Part shown: piece by piece, positions 15,048 through 23,997 of the stretch
How the letters are laid out: each line of letters begins with the position of its first letter
Numbering within the stretch: position 1 is the first letter of the stretch
NCBI GenBank assembly: GCA_016213785.1
Contig: JACQZQ010000071.1
Location: forward strand, 1 to 64,000
Direction: 5' to 3'
Source: Acidobacteriota bacterium
Lineage (GTDB): Bacteria; Acidobacteriota; Blastocatellia; Chloracidobacteriales; JADJPF01
DNA length: 64,000 nucleotides
Translations under genes and position numbers: made by a program
Notes under the pieces: generated by a model
Seen by the model: the letters and a program-made list of their open reading frames with translations, nothing else
Databases searched by the model: none
Told to the model about the DNA's origin: nothing

Positions 15048-17672
15048 ATGGATAATCCTTTAAAATTTGCTGCTATTTTAGAAGAAGAACTTAAGGAAAT
15101 AGAAAAGTCTAGAGAGCTTAGACTAAAAAACTATAAATCACCTCAAACCCAAGAAATAGAAAATGAAAAAGAGGCTTACCAACAAGCGCACAGTAAAAAC
15201 TTAATAGGTATTGCCTTTTCTGGAGGCGGTATTCGTAGTGCCACTTTTAATTTAGGTGTTTTACAAGCTTTAGCTGAGCTAGGACTCTTAAAACATTTTG
15301 ATTATCTTTCTACAGTCTCAGGAGGCGGCTATATTGGTAGTTGGCTTACAGCACAAATCCATAGACAAACCAAATTAGAAAATACCAATCAAGTAAAACC
15401 CAAAGAAGAACTTAAGAATGTTGCTGAAGAGATTGAAAGAGATATATCCCCATCAAATAACCAGAGAGATACAAATAATATAAATAGATCTGCCATTAGC
15501 TGGCTACGTAGCTATAGCAATTACTTAACTCCTCGCTTAGGCGTTTCTGCTGATTTAGGAGCATTTCTAGCTACCTATGTTCGTAACTTAATACTTAATC
15601 TTATTACTATAGTTTCTGCTTTATCAGCAGTGCTTTTAATTCCTCGTATTATAGCCTTTTTTACTAAAGCAATTGATGAAGGACAGTTAAACGATATTTT
15701 TTTAGTGATAAGTTTAGTAGGTTTTCTAGTAAGTTTAGTATTTATTATATTTAACCTATATATTATGAAAGCATCTTTTTCTGAAAATAGCAGGAAAAAA
15801 TGGCTAAATAATTTTTTAACATCCTCTAGAGGTATAGTTTTTTTAATTCTTATTCCTATCCTAATAAGTAGCTGGTCTCTTTGCCAATCAAAATGGCTTT
15901 TTGCCTTAAAACCTTTTTCTTATATTGATTATCCTGCTGACAAAAATACTTTTGGCTTTCCATTAGTTTTGGTCAGTCTTTCACTATCAGGTATTTTATT
16001 TACTGGGCTGTTTAATAAAATTTTAAGACTAAGAGATGAACAAAGGGAATGGTTGGCTAGGCTTAATGGTCTAATATCTATTTGCAATTTAATATGGCTA
16101 CTGTTTTTTGTAATGGCACTCTATAGCCCTATTATTATTGGTTTTTTAGGGTGCTGGGTTCAAACTGGTTTGGGAATAGGATGGATTGTTTCAACACTAA
16201 GTGGGCTTTTAGCTGGTAAAAGTGATAAGACTAGTGGAACAAACACTAGTAAAAGTTTTGCTTTAGAAATTGTAGCTAAAATTGCTCCATATATTTTTAT
16301 TATTGGGTTATTAGCAGTTTTATCTTTAGGAATACATTCATTTCTACTCAGGCTCTCTAATCTTAATGAACCTTTTTTTATTGAAAGTATATGTAGTGTT
16401 TCTAGTAATTTACCTGCTATTAGAAATACCTATCTAGGGCAAGTTTGGAGAACACTAAACATAGAATTTTTAGGACTCGCATTTATTGCTTTTTCAACTA
16501 TTGCCTTACTAGTTTCTTGGGCAATAAATATTAATGAGTTTTCTATACACCTACCTTATCGTAACAGGCTTGTAAGAGCTTATTTAGGTGCATCTAATAA
16601 AAATCGTAAATCAGGAGCTTATACTAATAAATTCACTGGATTTAACAAAACTGACGATATAAAACTCTTAGATATTATTCCTAGCGATAGTGTTGGTTAT
16701 CCTGGCCCCTATCATATTGTTAATGCTACATTAAATCTTGTTGCTGATACAGACCTAGCTTGGCAACAAAGAAAAGCAGCTTCCTTTGTTTTTACACCTA
16801 AGTATTCTGGATATATTATTAACCATGGTGCAGATAGCGATAAAAGCCCTAAGGAAGCTTATAGAAAAAATGCCGATGGTTATGGAGGAGAAGTTACTTT
16901 AGGAACAGCTTTAGCAATTTCTGGGGCTGCGGCAAGCCCTAACATGGGTTTTTATAGTTCCCCTACCTTAGGTTTTTTAATGACTGTTTTTAACGTTCGC
17001 TTAGGTTGGTGGTTAGGTAATCCAAGTCAAGAAAAATGGCAGGAATCTTGTCCAACACTAGGGTTATTTTACTTAGCATTTGAACTATTAGGGCGAACAA
17101 ATGCTAAAAGAAATTTTGTTTATCTCTCAGATGGAGGTCATTTTGAGAATTTAGGAATTTATGAGCTTGTTCGCCGTAGATGCCGTTATATAGTTGCTAG
17201 TGATGCTGAAGCTGATTTAGACTTAAATTTTAATTCTCTAGGAGAAGTAATTAGAAAATGCTACATAGATTTTGGTATTGAGATTGAAATAGACTTAGAC
17301 CAAATTCGTCGATCTAAAGAGACAGGTTATAGTACCAAGCATTGTGCAGTAGGAAGAATCCATTATGAAAAAGTTGATGAAGGGCAAACTTCAGGGTTTT
17401 TAGTTTACCTAAAATCTTCTTTAGTTGGAAATGAGGAAGAAGATATACTTAATTACGCTAAGCTTAATCCTGATTTTCCACACCAATCAACCGCTGATCA
17501 ATGGTTTGATGAAGCCCAGTTTGAAAGCTACCGCAAGTTAGGTTATAGAGTTGCAAAAGAACCTTTTGAAAATGTTGTTAAAGAACTTAAACATGATTCA
17601 AAGGAAAATAAATCTCAAAGTGTTAACCAAGAGTCTCTTTTTGCTGAACTTAAAAATATTTGTAAAAACTAG
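15048..17672 (+). CDS. Large membrane-bound patatin-like phospholipase
   Basis: 874 residues. The patatin oxyanion motif is GGGIRSATFNLGVLQAL (from residue 60), the nucleophile Ser91 is in TVSGGGYIG, and the catalytic Asp is in SDGGHFENLG (near 690). Between the two halves of the catalytic domain lie about eight predicted membrane segments (residues 175-490), for example LILNLITIVSALSAVLLIPR. The protein is probably a membrane lipid hydrolase of the cytosolic face. A proven substrate is not known to me for this subfamily. The ribosome binding site is weak. The stop codon overlaps the stop of the convergent methyltransferase gene. Confidence 0.85.
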   Translation: MDNPLKFAAILEEELKEIEKSRELRLKNYKSPQTQEIENEKEAYQQAHSKNLIGIAFSGGGIRSATFNLGVLQALAELGLLKHFDYLSTVSGGGYIGSWLTAQIHRQTKLENTNQVKPKEELKNVAEEIERDISPSNNQRDTNNINRSAISWLRSYSNYLTPRLGVSADLGAFLATYVRNLILNLITIVSALSAVLLIPRIIAFFTKAIDEGQLNDIFLVISLVGFLVSLVFIIFNLYIMKASFSENSRKKWLNNFLTSSRGIVFLILIPILISSWSLCQSKWLFALKPFSYIDYPADKNTFGFPLVLVSLSLSGILFTGLFNKILRLRDEQREWLARLNGLISICNLIWLLFFVMALYSPIIIGFLGCWVQTGLGIGWIVSTLSGLLAGKSDKTSGTNTSKSFALEIVAKIAPYIFIIGLLAVLSLGIHSFLLRLSNLNEPFFIESICSVSSNLPAIRNTYLGQVWRTLNIEFLGLAFIAFSTIALLVSWAININEFSIHLPYRNRLVRAYLGASNKNRKSGAYTNKFTGFNKTDDIKLLDIIPSDSVGYPGPYHIVNATLNLVADTDLAWQQRKAASFVFTPKYSGYIINHGADSDKSPKEAYRKNADGYGGEVTLGTALAISGAAASPNMGFYSSPTLGFLMTVFNVRLGWWLGNPSQEKWQESCPTLGLFYLAFELLGRTNAKRNFVYLSDGGHFENLGIYELVRRRCRYIVASDAEADLDLNFNSLGEVIRKCYIDFGIEIEIDLDQIRRSKETGYSTKHCAVGRIHYEKVDEGQTSGFLVYLKSSLVGNEEEDILNYAKLNPDFPHQSTADQWFDEAQFESYRKLGYRVAKEPFENVVKELKHDSKENKSQSVNQESLFAELKNICKN

Positions 17673-18592
17673 ACTTGGCTACATGCCTTAGACAAAATAG
17701 GCGTATGATCAATATTTTCAATTGTTTTAGGAATTAAGTAATATTTTGATAGTTCATCCCAGTCTAGATTACGTATAGTAACTATTTCATTTAGGAATAT
17801 ACTAACCCAAATATTTCCTATTCTTGAGCTAGATTCTTCTTGTTGTAATTTATGTGTGGCTATTTCTACGTAATCTAAATCAAGCTCAAAGGCTATAAAA
17901 TTGCGTCCTAAACGTTTAGCCGCTAGAGCAGTTGTTCCTGTTCCAGAAAAAGGGTCTAAAACTATATCTGCTTGGTCTGTTGACATAAGAATTATTCGCT
18001 CAAGTAGATGTAAGGGTAGTTGACAAGGGTGTTTATCTCTATATTTATTATGTTTTATACGATGAATATCTGTCCAAACATCAGAAATTAGCGGCCCAAA
18101 AGGATGAAGCCCTGCTTTTTTACCACCATAATCTTTATGTAAATAATTACATTTACGGCATCTTTTATGCTGATAACGGATTTCATAAAATTTATTTTGC
18201 TCTATATTTTTTGCATAGTATAAAATGCCATAGTGAGATGGTTGTAAGGTTTTACCCATAGGTAATGTTGGGGCATCCCAAGAAATCCAATGCTTAAAGT
18301 AAGCGTTTTTATTTAAGAAATTGGTATAGTAGGTTAACCATTTTGGAATATTATGTACAAAAATTGAGCCAGTAGGTTTAGTAACTCGAACCATTTCTTT
18401 AAGCCATTTTTCACACCAACCTAGGTATTCTTTAAGCTCAAGACTATCGCTAGTACTATTATATTTCTTTTTTAGATTAAATGGAGGGTCAGCAAAAGTA
18501 ACATCAATACTGTTATCAGGTATATTTCTTAGTAAATCTAAACAGTCACCTTGAGTAATTTTATTTAAATATTTATTAAGTGTTTTTTCCAA
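17669..18592 (-). CDS. Orphan DNA methyltransferase (N4/N6, beta-type order)
   Basis: 307 residues. The catalytic motif IV, ADPPF (34-38), comes first and the SAM-binding motif I, DPFSGTGTTALAAKRLGR (from 213), comes last, the order of beta-class adenine-N6 or cytosine-N4 methyltransferases. Residues 145-148 (CRKC) suggest a small zinc site in the insert region. The start is TTG at 18592 with AGGTGA 4 bases upstream. No restriction endonuclease neighbours it, so it is either a solitary epigenetic enzyme or a remnant. The last 55 residues (DWDELSKYYLIPKTIENID) are an extra C-terminal segment. Confidence 0.9.
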   Translation of the reverse strand: MEKTLNKYLNKITQGDCLDLLRNIPDNSIDVTFADPPFNLKKKYNSTSDSLELKEYLGWCEKWLKEMVRVTKPTGSIFVHNIPKWLTYYTNFLNKNAYFKHWISWDAPTLPMGKTLQPSHYGILYYAKNIEQNKFYEIRYQHKRCRKCNYLHKDYGGKKAGLHPFGPLISDVWTDIHRIKHNKYRDKHPCQLPLHLLERIILMSTDQADIVLDPFSGTGTTALAAKRLGRNFIAFELDLDYVEIATHKLQQEESSSRIGNIWVSIFLNEIVTIRNLDWDELSKYYLIPKTIENIDHTPILSKACSQV

Positions 18593-18666
18593 GTTTCACC
18601 TGTAGAGAGTCTATTAACTATCAGCATTCTGCTTCCACTAGCACAAATTAATATTAACTGAGTGTT

Positions 18667-20415
18667 TTAATCGTCTTTACGTTTTTTATCTTTTTTGTCC
18701 CTATCTTTTTTATCTTCATCTTTTTTCTTACCAAGAAATCCTCCTAGTACTTTACCAACACCACTAGCCGCATCAACAATAATATTTTTGCCTTCTTTTC
18801 TATTATCTTTATTGTCATTTTTATTATTATTTTTGTTTTCATTTTTATTAGCAACTTCTTCTGTATTTGCTTTAGGGCTAGCTTTAGGTTTAGCCACAAT
18901 AGGCTTTTTGTCAGAAGTATTTGTTTTACTAGGGTCTTCATTTAAGTTAGTTTGAGTATCGGTATTATTTTTGTTTTCAGGGCTTTCTGGATCAGAAAAT
19001 TTAACAACAGGGGTGGGAGTAGAATTATTTATTGCAGGCAACGGGCTAGCGCTATTTGTAGGAGTAAGAGAAGAATTTGAGTTGCTATAAAGCATTCCAC
19101 CTAAGGCGAAAACTATTCCTGCTGTAACCCCTATAGCAAGAGGTATTCGCTTAGTAGACCTACTAGTCTCTTGGTTTACCTTTATAGCAGAAGAAGCTGT
19201 TAAAGGGATAATGGCTTTTTCTGTAGGCTGATTTTCTATAGATATTGCTGCTAAAGTATTAGCTGATATTTGAGAGGTAACAGAGACTTTTGCTGTTCCA
19301 ATATGATTAGCTTGAGTTTTTGCTGCTTCATTATCTAAAGTTTGTTGGGCTTCTGGGATTTCAGTAGACATTTTAGCTGTTTTAGGTATAAGTGTAACTG
19401 GCCCACTAGCTTGTTTCATTGTTGGAGTTAATTCTTGAGCATTTTTTGAAAATAGGCTTGGGTTTGGTAGAGCATCAAGACCCTCAGGAGCTAAGGATGG
19501 ATTTTCAATTAATACATTTTTAAGTAAATTAGCAAATTCTGTTGCAGATGATAAGCGTTCGTTTCTTTTCTTTTTTAATGCTAGAGCTATAACAGGGTCA
19601 AAAGGCTGAAGACTTGGGTTATTATCAGCTAATGAGCGGGGTTCTTGAAATAGATGTGCTGCAATAATTTTTTCTATTGTCCCATAAAAGGGCGGACGAC
19701 CAGAAAGCATTTCATAGGCTATAATGCCTAAGGCATAAATATCAGCTTGATGGTCTACTAATTCGCCATCATAAAATTCGGGCCCCATATAATAAGGTGT
19801 TCCAAATACCTCGCCAGTTTTTGTAATATTAGCTGCGTTACCTTCTTCATCTTTAATTATTTTAGCCAAACCAAAATCAACTACTTTAATTATTGGCTCA
19901 CCATCTCCAGATTGTTTAAGCATAATATTTTCTGGTTTTAAGTCTCTATGAATAATTCCTAGGGTATGAGCCATTGATACAGCGCTACATATTTGCCCCA
20001 TCCATTTTACTGTTTCTAAAGGAGAAACAGTTTTATTTTTGCTTAGAATATCTCTTAAGGAAACACCACTAATAAATTCCATTACAATATAAGCAATATT
20101 TTCTTGCCAAACACCAAAATCATGGATTGTAACAGCGTTAGGGTGTTCAAGTTTAGCAGCAGTTTTAGCTTCACGCATAAAACGAGATAAGGCTGATGCA
20201 TCTTCAGCAAGTTCTGTTGACATAACTTTAATAGCAACAGGTTTTTCTAGTAAAAGATGTTTTCCTTCATAAACAGCACCCATTCCACCTCTACCAAGCA
20301 GCCGTTTAACTTCATATTTTTCTGCAATGGTTTGCCCAATAAGCTCATGTCTTAGGATTGCAGAACTATTATTAGTCCCAGTATTAGAAATATTTTGAGA
20401 ATTTTCCATAACCAT
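18667..20415 (-). CDS. Membrane Ser/Thr protein kinase (PknB type)
   Basis: 582 residues. The kinase domain (residues 34-300) has the Gly loop GRGGMG (41-46), Lys63, HRDLKPEN (156-163) and DFG (180-182), with the activation segment ending GTPYYMGPEF. A linker leads to one membrane segment (near 430-452, VTAGIVFALGGML). Beyond this is a Ser/Pro/Asn-rich and then Lys/Asp-rich low-complexity tail. The usual PASTA repeats are absent, so the extracellular part has no recognisable sensor. An alternative ATG is two codons in. Its partner phosphatase is not in the window. Confidence 0.93.
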   Translation of the reverse strand: MVMENSQNISNTGTNNSSAILRHELIGQTIAEKYEVKRLLGRGGMGAVYEGKHLLLEKPVAIKVMSTELAEDASALSRFMREAKTAAKLEHPNAVTIHDFGVWQENIAYIVMEFISGVSLRDILSKNKTVSPLETVKWMGQICSAVSMAHTLGIIHRDLKPENIMLKQSGDGEPIIKVVDFGLAKIIKDEEGNAANITKTGEVFGTPYYMGPEFYDGELVDHQADIYALGIIAYEMLSGRPPFYGTIEKIIAAHLFQEPRSLADNNPSLQPFDPVIALALKKKRNERLSSATEFANLLKNVLIENPSLAPEGLDALPNPSLFSKNAQELTPTMKQASGPVTLIPKTAKMSTEIPEAQQTLDNEAAKTQANHIGTAKVSVTSQISANTLAAISIENQPTEKAIIPLTASSAIKVNQETSRSTKRIPLAIGVTAGIVFALGGMLYSNSNSSLTPTNSASPLPAINNSTPTPVVKFSDPESPENKNNTDTQTNLNEDPSKTNTSDKKPIVAKPKASPKANTEEVANKNENKNNNKNDNKDNRKEGKNIIVDAASGVGKVLGGFLGKKKDEDKKDRDKKDKKRKDD

Positions 20416-20791
20416 AACCTTATTTTTTGCTGCTAAATATTAAAAATTAAAAGTGTTTTCTTGGGATGATAATCTTTTATAATAGGTTGATTGTGTTTAG
20501 CTATCAACCTGTAAAAGTTATAAAAAATACTAATTCTTTATAAGATTTTTTATAATGCTTAAATATATCCTTAACCTCTTATTTAACAAAAGGTAAGTAA
20601 AGATTATAAAAATAAAAATTATCAAAATTAAGAATTTATTATTGGTTTCTAAAAAGTTAAAAGTCTATTGTGTCTATTTAAGATAATGTTTATTAATAAA
20701 ATGTTACCTTTAATTAACATTTTATTAATATTTTCTTTAACCAATTTTGATAGCTTTGCTTTAGAAAATAAGGAAAGGAATAATTTCTAAA
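20416..20791. other. Divergent intergenic region with a perfect inverted repeat
   Basis: 376 very AT-rich bases between the kinase and the 20.8 kb gene. The only structured element is a perfect 15-bp inverted repeat with arms at 20692-20706 and 20715-20729 and an 8-base loop. No promoter match is convincing. Confidence 0.5.
20692..20729. repeat. Perfect 15-bp inverted repeat
   Basis: The arms are attaataaaatgtta and taacattttattaat, separated by cctttaat. No gene runs into it on the plus strand, so it is not an obvious terminator. It lies 62 bases before the GTG of the next gene and could be an operator or a leader hairpin. Confidence 0.6.
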
Positions 20792-21079
20792 GTGAAAATA
20801 AATCGATTAATTTTTTTTACTGAGAAAATTAAACAACTTCAACATTCCCTTACTCAAGCTAAGACAATGGATCAAAATATTGAAATTGTTAAAGATGCTA
20901 TAAAGTGCTACCACATTTTAGCTCAATACCTTATTAATAATGCTGATAATGACAAAGATGATAATGATAAGGAAATAGTAGAATTATGTAAAAAACTTCA
21001 AGAGATAGAAAATTCGGCAGTATTAAAATGTCAGTTCTTTAGTATTACTGGCTTTTATAAAACTAAAAGCTTGATTTAG
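20792..21079 (+). CDS. Small hypothetical protein
   Basis: 95 residues from a GTG start, with GGAAAGGA about 12 bases upstream. The protein is helical and contains an acidic low-complexity centre (NNADNDKDDNDKEI). There is no signal peptide. It ends 13 bases before the convergent small gene. The family is unknown. Composition and start support are modest. Confidence 0.45.
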   Translation: MKINRLIFFTEKIKQLQHSLTQAKTMDQNIEIVKDAIKCYHILAQYLINNADNDKDDNDKEIVELCKKLQEIENSAVLKCQFFSITGFYKTKSLI

Positions 21080-21092
21080 CCTTAATTATTTA

Positions 21093-21380
21093 TTAGTCTA
21101 TTTCTGCTGTGACATCTACTTTAGGGTAGACTTTGACAGAATAAATAGCGTTAATCCAATATCGTTCAAACACCATTCTAGCTTGTAGTTGGCCTCTAAC
21201 AGAAGTTTGAGGAAAGACTAAAACATAGCGTTTTTCTTCAAATTCACCACAAAGTTCTTCATTATTTTCTGTCTTAAAGGTAATAGTCCAACTAGCAGGC
21301 ATTCCTGCTGCAAAATTTGAAATTAGTGTTGTCCAAGTGTTTTTGGGGCAAAAGATCTTCTTTGTACCAAATAATCCCAT
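21093..21380 (-). CDS. Small hypothetical protein
   Basis: 95 residues: MGLFGTKKIF, then a beta-rich body with TWTTLISNFAAGMPASW and FEEKRYVLVFP. There is no signal or membrane segment. It lies in a run of minus-strand small genes (21093-22283) separated by 50-120 bases, probably co-transcribed. The family is unknown to me. Confidence 0.55.
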   Translation of the reverse strand: MGLFGTKKIFCPKNTWTTLISNFAAGMPASWTITFKTENNEELCGEFEEKRYVLVFPQTSVRGQLQARMVFERYWINAIYSVKVYPKVDVTAEID

Positions 21381-21434
21381 AATTTCTAAATTTTTCTAAA
21401 TTTTTTTAGACTTTTACTCATCAATAATTCTAGA

Positions 21435-21800
21435 TTATTGATGGTATTTAATTATATTTTTCTCTTTTATTTTATTTGTTTGAGAAAACTTATTTGATAA
21501 TAAGTCTTTATCTAGTAGCAGAATATCAGTTATATCTACAGCCCAAGGGCTGTAATTATCTGTTACTATTAGAATTGAGGTAAGAGAATTTGTCCCTACT
21601 ACAAAATCATCAAACTCAGCAACAAATTCATAACCTTCTCTAACAATAGCTTTAGCGGCTGAGTCATCAGCCTCGCCTATGGTAAAACCTAAACCAGCTT
21701 GATTTGCTAATTGCCAAGAATTATAGAGCTTTTTTTGCCATAAACTAGGATTAGTTTTAAGCGATTTTACTATATGAGTCAATTTAGGTTGCTTTTGCAT
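21435..21800 (-). CDS. Small hypothetical protein, tandem paralog A
   Basis: 121 residues from ATG 21800. GGAGG (21810-21814) lies 9 bases upstream, so this start is better than the TTG at 21821. It is clearly homologous to the next gene: PKLTHIVKSLK, LWQKKLYNSWQLANQAG, GFTIG, EGYEFVAEFD and YSPWAVDITD each have a counterpart. The C-terminal 25 residues are Lys/Asn-rich and not shared. The family is unknown. A recent local duplication is likely. Confidence 0.65.
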   Translation of the reverse strand: MQKQPKLTHIVKSLKTNPSLWQKKLYNSWQLANQAGLGFTIGEADDSAAKAIVREGYEFVAEFDDFVVGTNSLTSILIVTDNYSPWAVDITDILLLDKDLLSNKFSQTNKIKEKNIIKYHQ

Positions 21801-21944
21801 TTGGGTTAACCTCCAAAACAAAAATTTTAAGCTAACGAAAAATTTAAGTTAACTAAGAAGCAAGTTTTTTCCAAAAAGATGCAATTTTAAGAGAAAAGCT
21901 TTGCAACAAAACCCCGAAATAAACTCACTTTTGAAATTATGCTA

Positions 21945-22283
21945 TTAAGTTGTTAGGTTAAACAAGTTAAGCTTACGAAATGTTGCATAATTGCCTTTAA
22001 CTAGGTCTTCTGTGATGTCTACAGCCCAAGGGCCATAATAGAGTGTAACTACAACAATAGAAGTAATCCAATTTGTTCCTATAGAGATTCCATCAATTTC
22101 AGCAATTAATTCAAACCCTTCTTTAGTTAAAGCAATGCTAGGTAAATCATAATCATCCCCAATAGCAAACCCACGCCCAGCTTGATGACCTAATTGCCAA
22201 GAATGAAAGATTTTTTCTTTCCATAAATCCTTACTAAGCTTGATAGAATTTGCAATTTGGGTTAGTTTAGGCACACTTTGCAT
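21945..22283 (-). CDS. Small hypothetical protein, tandem paralog B
   Basis: 112 residues with GGAAGG upstream of the ATG. It is the duplicate of the neighbouring gene: PKLTQIANSIK, LWKEKIFHSWQLGHQAGRGF, EGFELIAEID and YGPWAVDITED. The conserved blocks suggest a compact alpha/beta domain of about 95 residues. There is no catalytic motif I can name and no membrane segment. Confidence 0.65.
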   Translation of the reverse strand: MQSVPKLTQIANSIKLSKDLWKEKIFHSWQLGHQAGRGFAIGDDYDLPSIALTKEGFELIAEIDGISIGTNWITSIVVVTLYYGPWAVDITEDLVKGNYATFRKLNLFNLTT

Positions 22284-22410
22284 TTTTTAATCCTTCCTTT
22301 ATAGATATTTTAAACTGCTAAATACCAAAAAGGTTTTTAACTAAAAAATGTAAAGTAGCTGTCAAACCTATGTAAGAATTTTGTAAAGTGGGAGTTTTAG
22401 TGCAAATCTT

Positions 22411-23988
22411 ATGATACTTTCAGCTATAGATATAGGGTCTAACTCTATACATTTTGTTTTAGTAAAAGCCGACCCAGGGCAACACTTTGAACTAATTGCA
22501 CAGGAAAAAGACATGGTGCGATTAGCTGCGGGTGCTCTAGGCTCTCATCATTTAACTAAAGAGAAAATGGAACAGGCTTTTTCTACCATTACACGTTATG
22601 TTAGTTTTGCTCGTGCTCGTGAGGCTGAACATATTTTAATTACAGCTACTAGCGCTGTTAGAGAAGCAAGTAATAAAGATTATTTTTTAAGTCGTGTAAA
22701 AGAATTAACAGGCGTAAAAGTAGAAATCCTTTCAGGCATAGAAGAAGCTAGACTTATTGCCTTAGCTGTTAGTTCAGCAATGAATCTTAATGGCCGACGT
22801 GCGCTAATTATTGATATTGGTGGAGGATCAACAGAATTTATAATCACAGATGGCTCTAAACCAGATTTTCTCTACTCAATTCGTCTAGGTGCAGTTAGAC
22901 TTGCAGAAGCTTTTAAGTTAAGCGACCCAGTAAAGAAAAAAGAGCTATCTCAACTGCATAAATATCTTTCTTCGGCTCTTGCTCATACAGCACAAGAAGT
23001 TCGCTCTATTGGCTATAATTTTGTAATAGGAACTTCTGGAACAATTCTTAATCTAGTTAGTCTAGCTGCTCAAATTAGAGAAGACTCAGCTAGCCCAGAA
23101 AAAGGTTTTAACTCCTTTAGTCATCAATGTCGAGTAGAAGAGCTAAAAGAAGTAAATGAAAAACTAGCAAAAATTACTGAAAAAGAACGAACCCGTTTTC
23201 CAGGGCTTGATCCTAAACGTGCTGATATTATTGTTGCAGGTGGACAACTCCTAGAGGCCATTTTAATGGCTGTAGGGGCAAAAGAAATTGTTACCTGCGA
23301 TTGGTCATTAAGAGAAGGGGTTTTATTAAACTTTATTGAAGCGCTTAGACATCAATTTCCTGCTGATTTAGGAGAGATTTCCTTAGATGAAAAAGCTTTA
23401 GATATTAAGGATAAAACCATTCTTTCAATAGCTAGACGCTATGAATATCAACCAACACATGCCCACCAAGTAGCAAAATTAGTAGGGTTAATTTTTGATA
23501 AATTTCGTCCCTATCATAGCTTAATTCAAGAAGATAGGGTTTTACTTCAATACTCGGCCATTCTTCATGATATTGGTTATCATATTTCACATGTGGAGCA
23601 TCATAAACATGCATATTACCTAATACAACATGCTGAAATACCAGGTTTTAATACAAAAGAGATTGCAATAATAGCTAATGTTGTAAGGTTTCATCGTGGC
23701 CCTAAGCCAAATAATCAAAAATGTTTTCGCCGTTTAAGTAAACTAGATCGTAGTAGAGTTGAACAAATGTCTGCACTTCTTCGCTTAGCTGATGGACTAG
23801 ACCGTTCACACCGCTCTCTTGTTGAAGATTTGCAAGTTGAAATTCAAGGAAAAACGCTACAACTTAATGTAAAGGCTAGAGAAGATTGTGACTTAGAAAT
23901 TTGGTATACAAACCATAATGCAAATTATTTTGAAGCTATTTTCCATAAAAAAATAGATATTGAAGTATCTAAGATTTTAAGTGATTAG
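22411..23988 (+). CDS. ppx: Exopolyphosphatase / pppGpp phosphohydrolase (Ppx/GppA)
   Basis: 525 residues. The N-terminal ASKHA-fold domain has the phosphate motifs AIDIGSNSIHFVLV (5-18), IDIGGGSTEF and GTSGTILNL. Ppx/GppA enzymes cleave polyphosphate or the 5'-phosphate of pppGpp. The C-terminal part (about 320-510) is an HD-type domain with LHDIGYHISHVEHH and VRFHRG, as in long Ppx proteins. Whether polyphosphate or pppGpp is the main substrate cannot be told from sequence. A polyphosphate glucokinase gene lies at 61.8 kb, so polyphosphate use is plausible. Confidence 0.92.
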   Translation: MILSAIDIGSNSIHFVLVKADPGQHFELIAQEKDMVRLAAGALGSHHLTKEKMEQAFSTITRYVSFARAREAEHILITATSAVREASNKDYFLSRVKELTGVKVEILSGIEEARLIALAVSSAMNLNGRRALIIDIGGGSTEFIITDGSKPDFLYSIRLGAVRLAEAFKLSDPVKKKELSQLHKYLSSALAHTAQEVRSIGYNFVIGTSGTILNLVSLAAQIREDSASPEKGFNSFSHQCRVEELKEVNEKLAKITEKERTRFPGLDPKRADIIVAGGQLLEAILMAVGAKEIVTCDWSLREGVLLNFIEALRHQFPADLGEISLDEKALDIKDKTILSIARRYEYQPTHAHQVAKLVGLIFDKFRPYHSLIQEDRVLLQYSAILHDIGYHISHVEHHKHAYYLIQHAEIPGFNTKEIAIIANVVRFHRGPKPNNQKCFRRLSKLDRSRVEQMSALLRLADGLDRSHRSLVEDLQVEIQGKTLQLNVKAREDCDLEIWYTNHNANYFEAIFHKKIDIEVSKILSD

Positions 23989-23997
23989 GTATTAAAA

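Noticed and set aside
21093..22283. Toxin-antitoxin system
   Set aside because: The proteins are about 95-121 residues, without toxin or antitoxin motifs or overlapping pairs.
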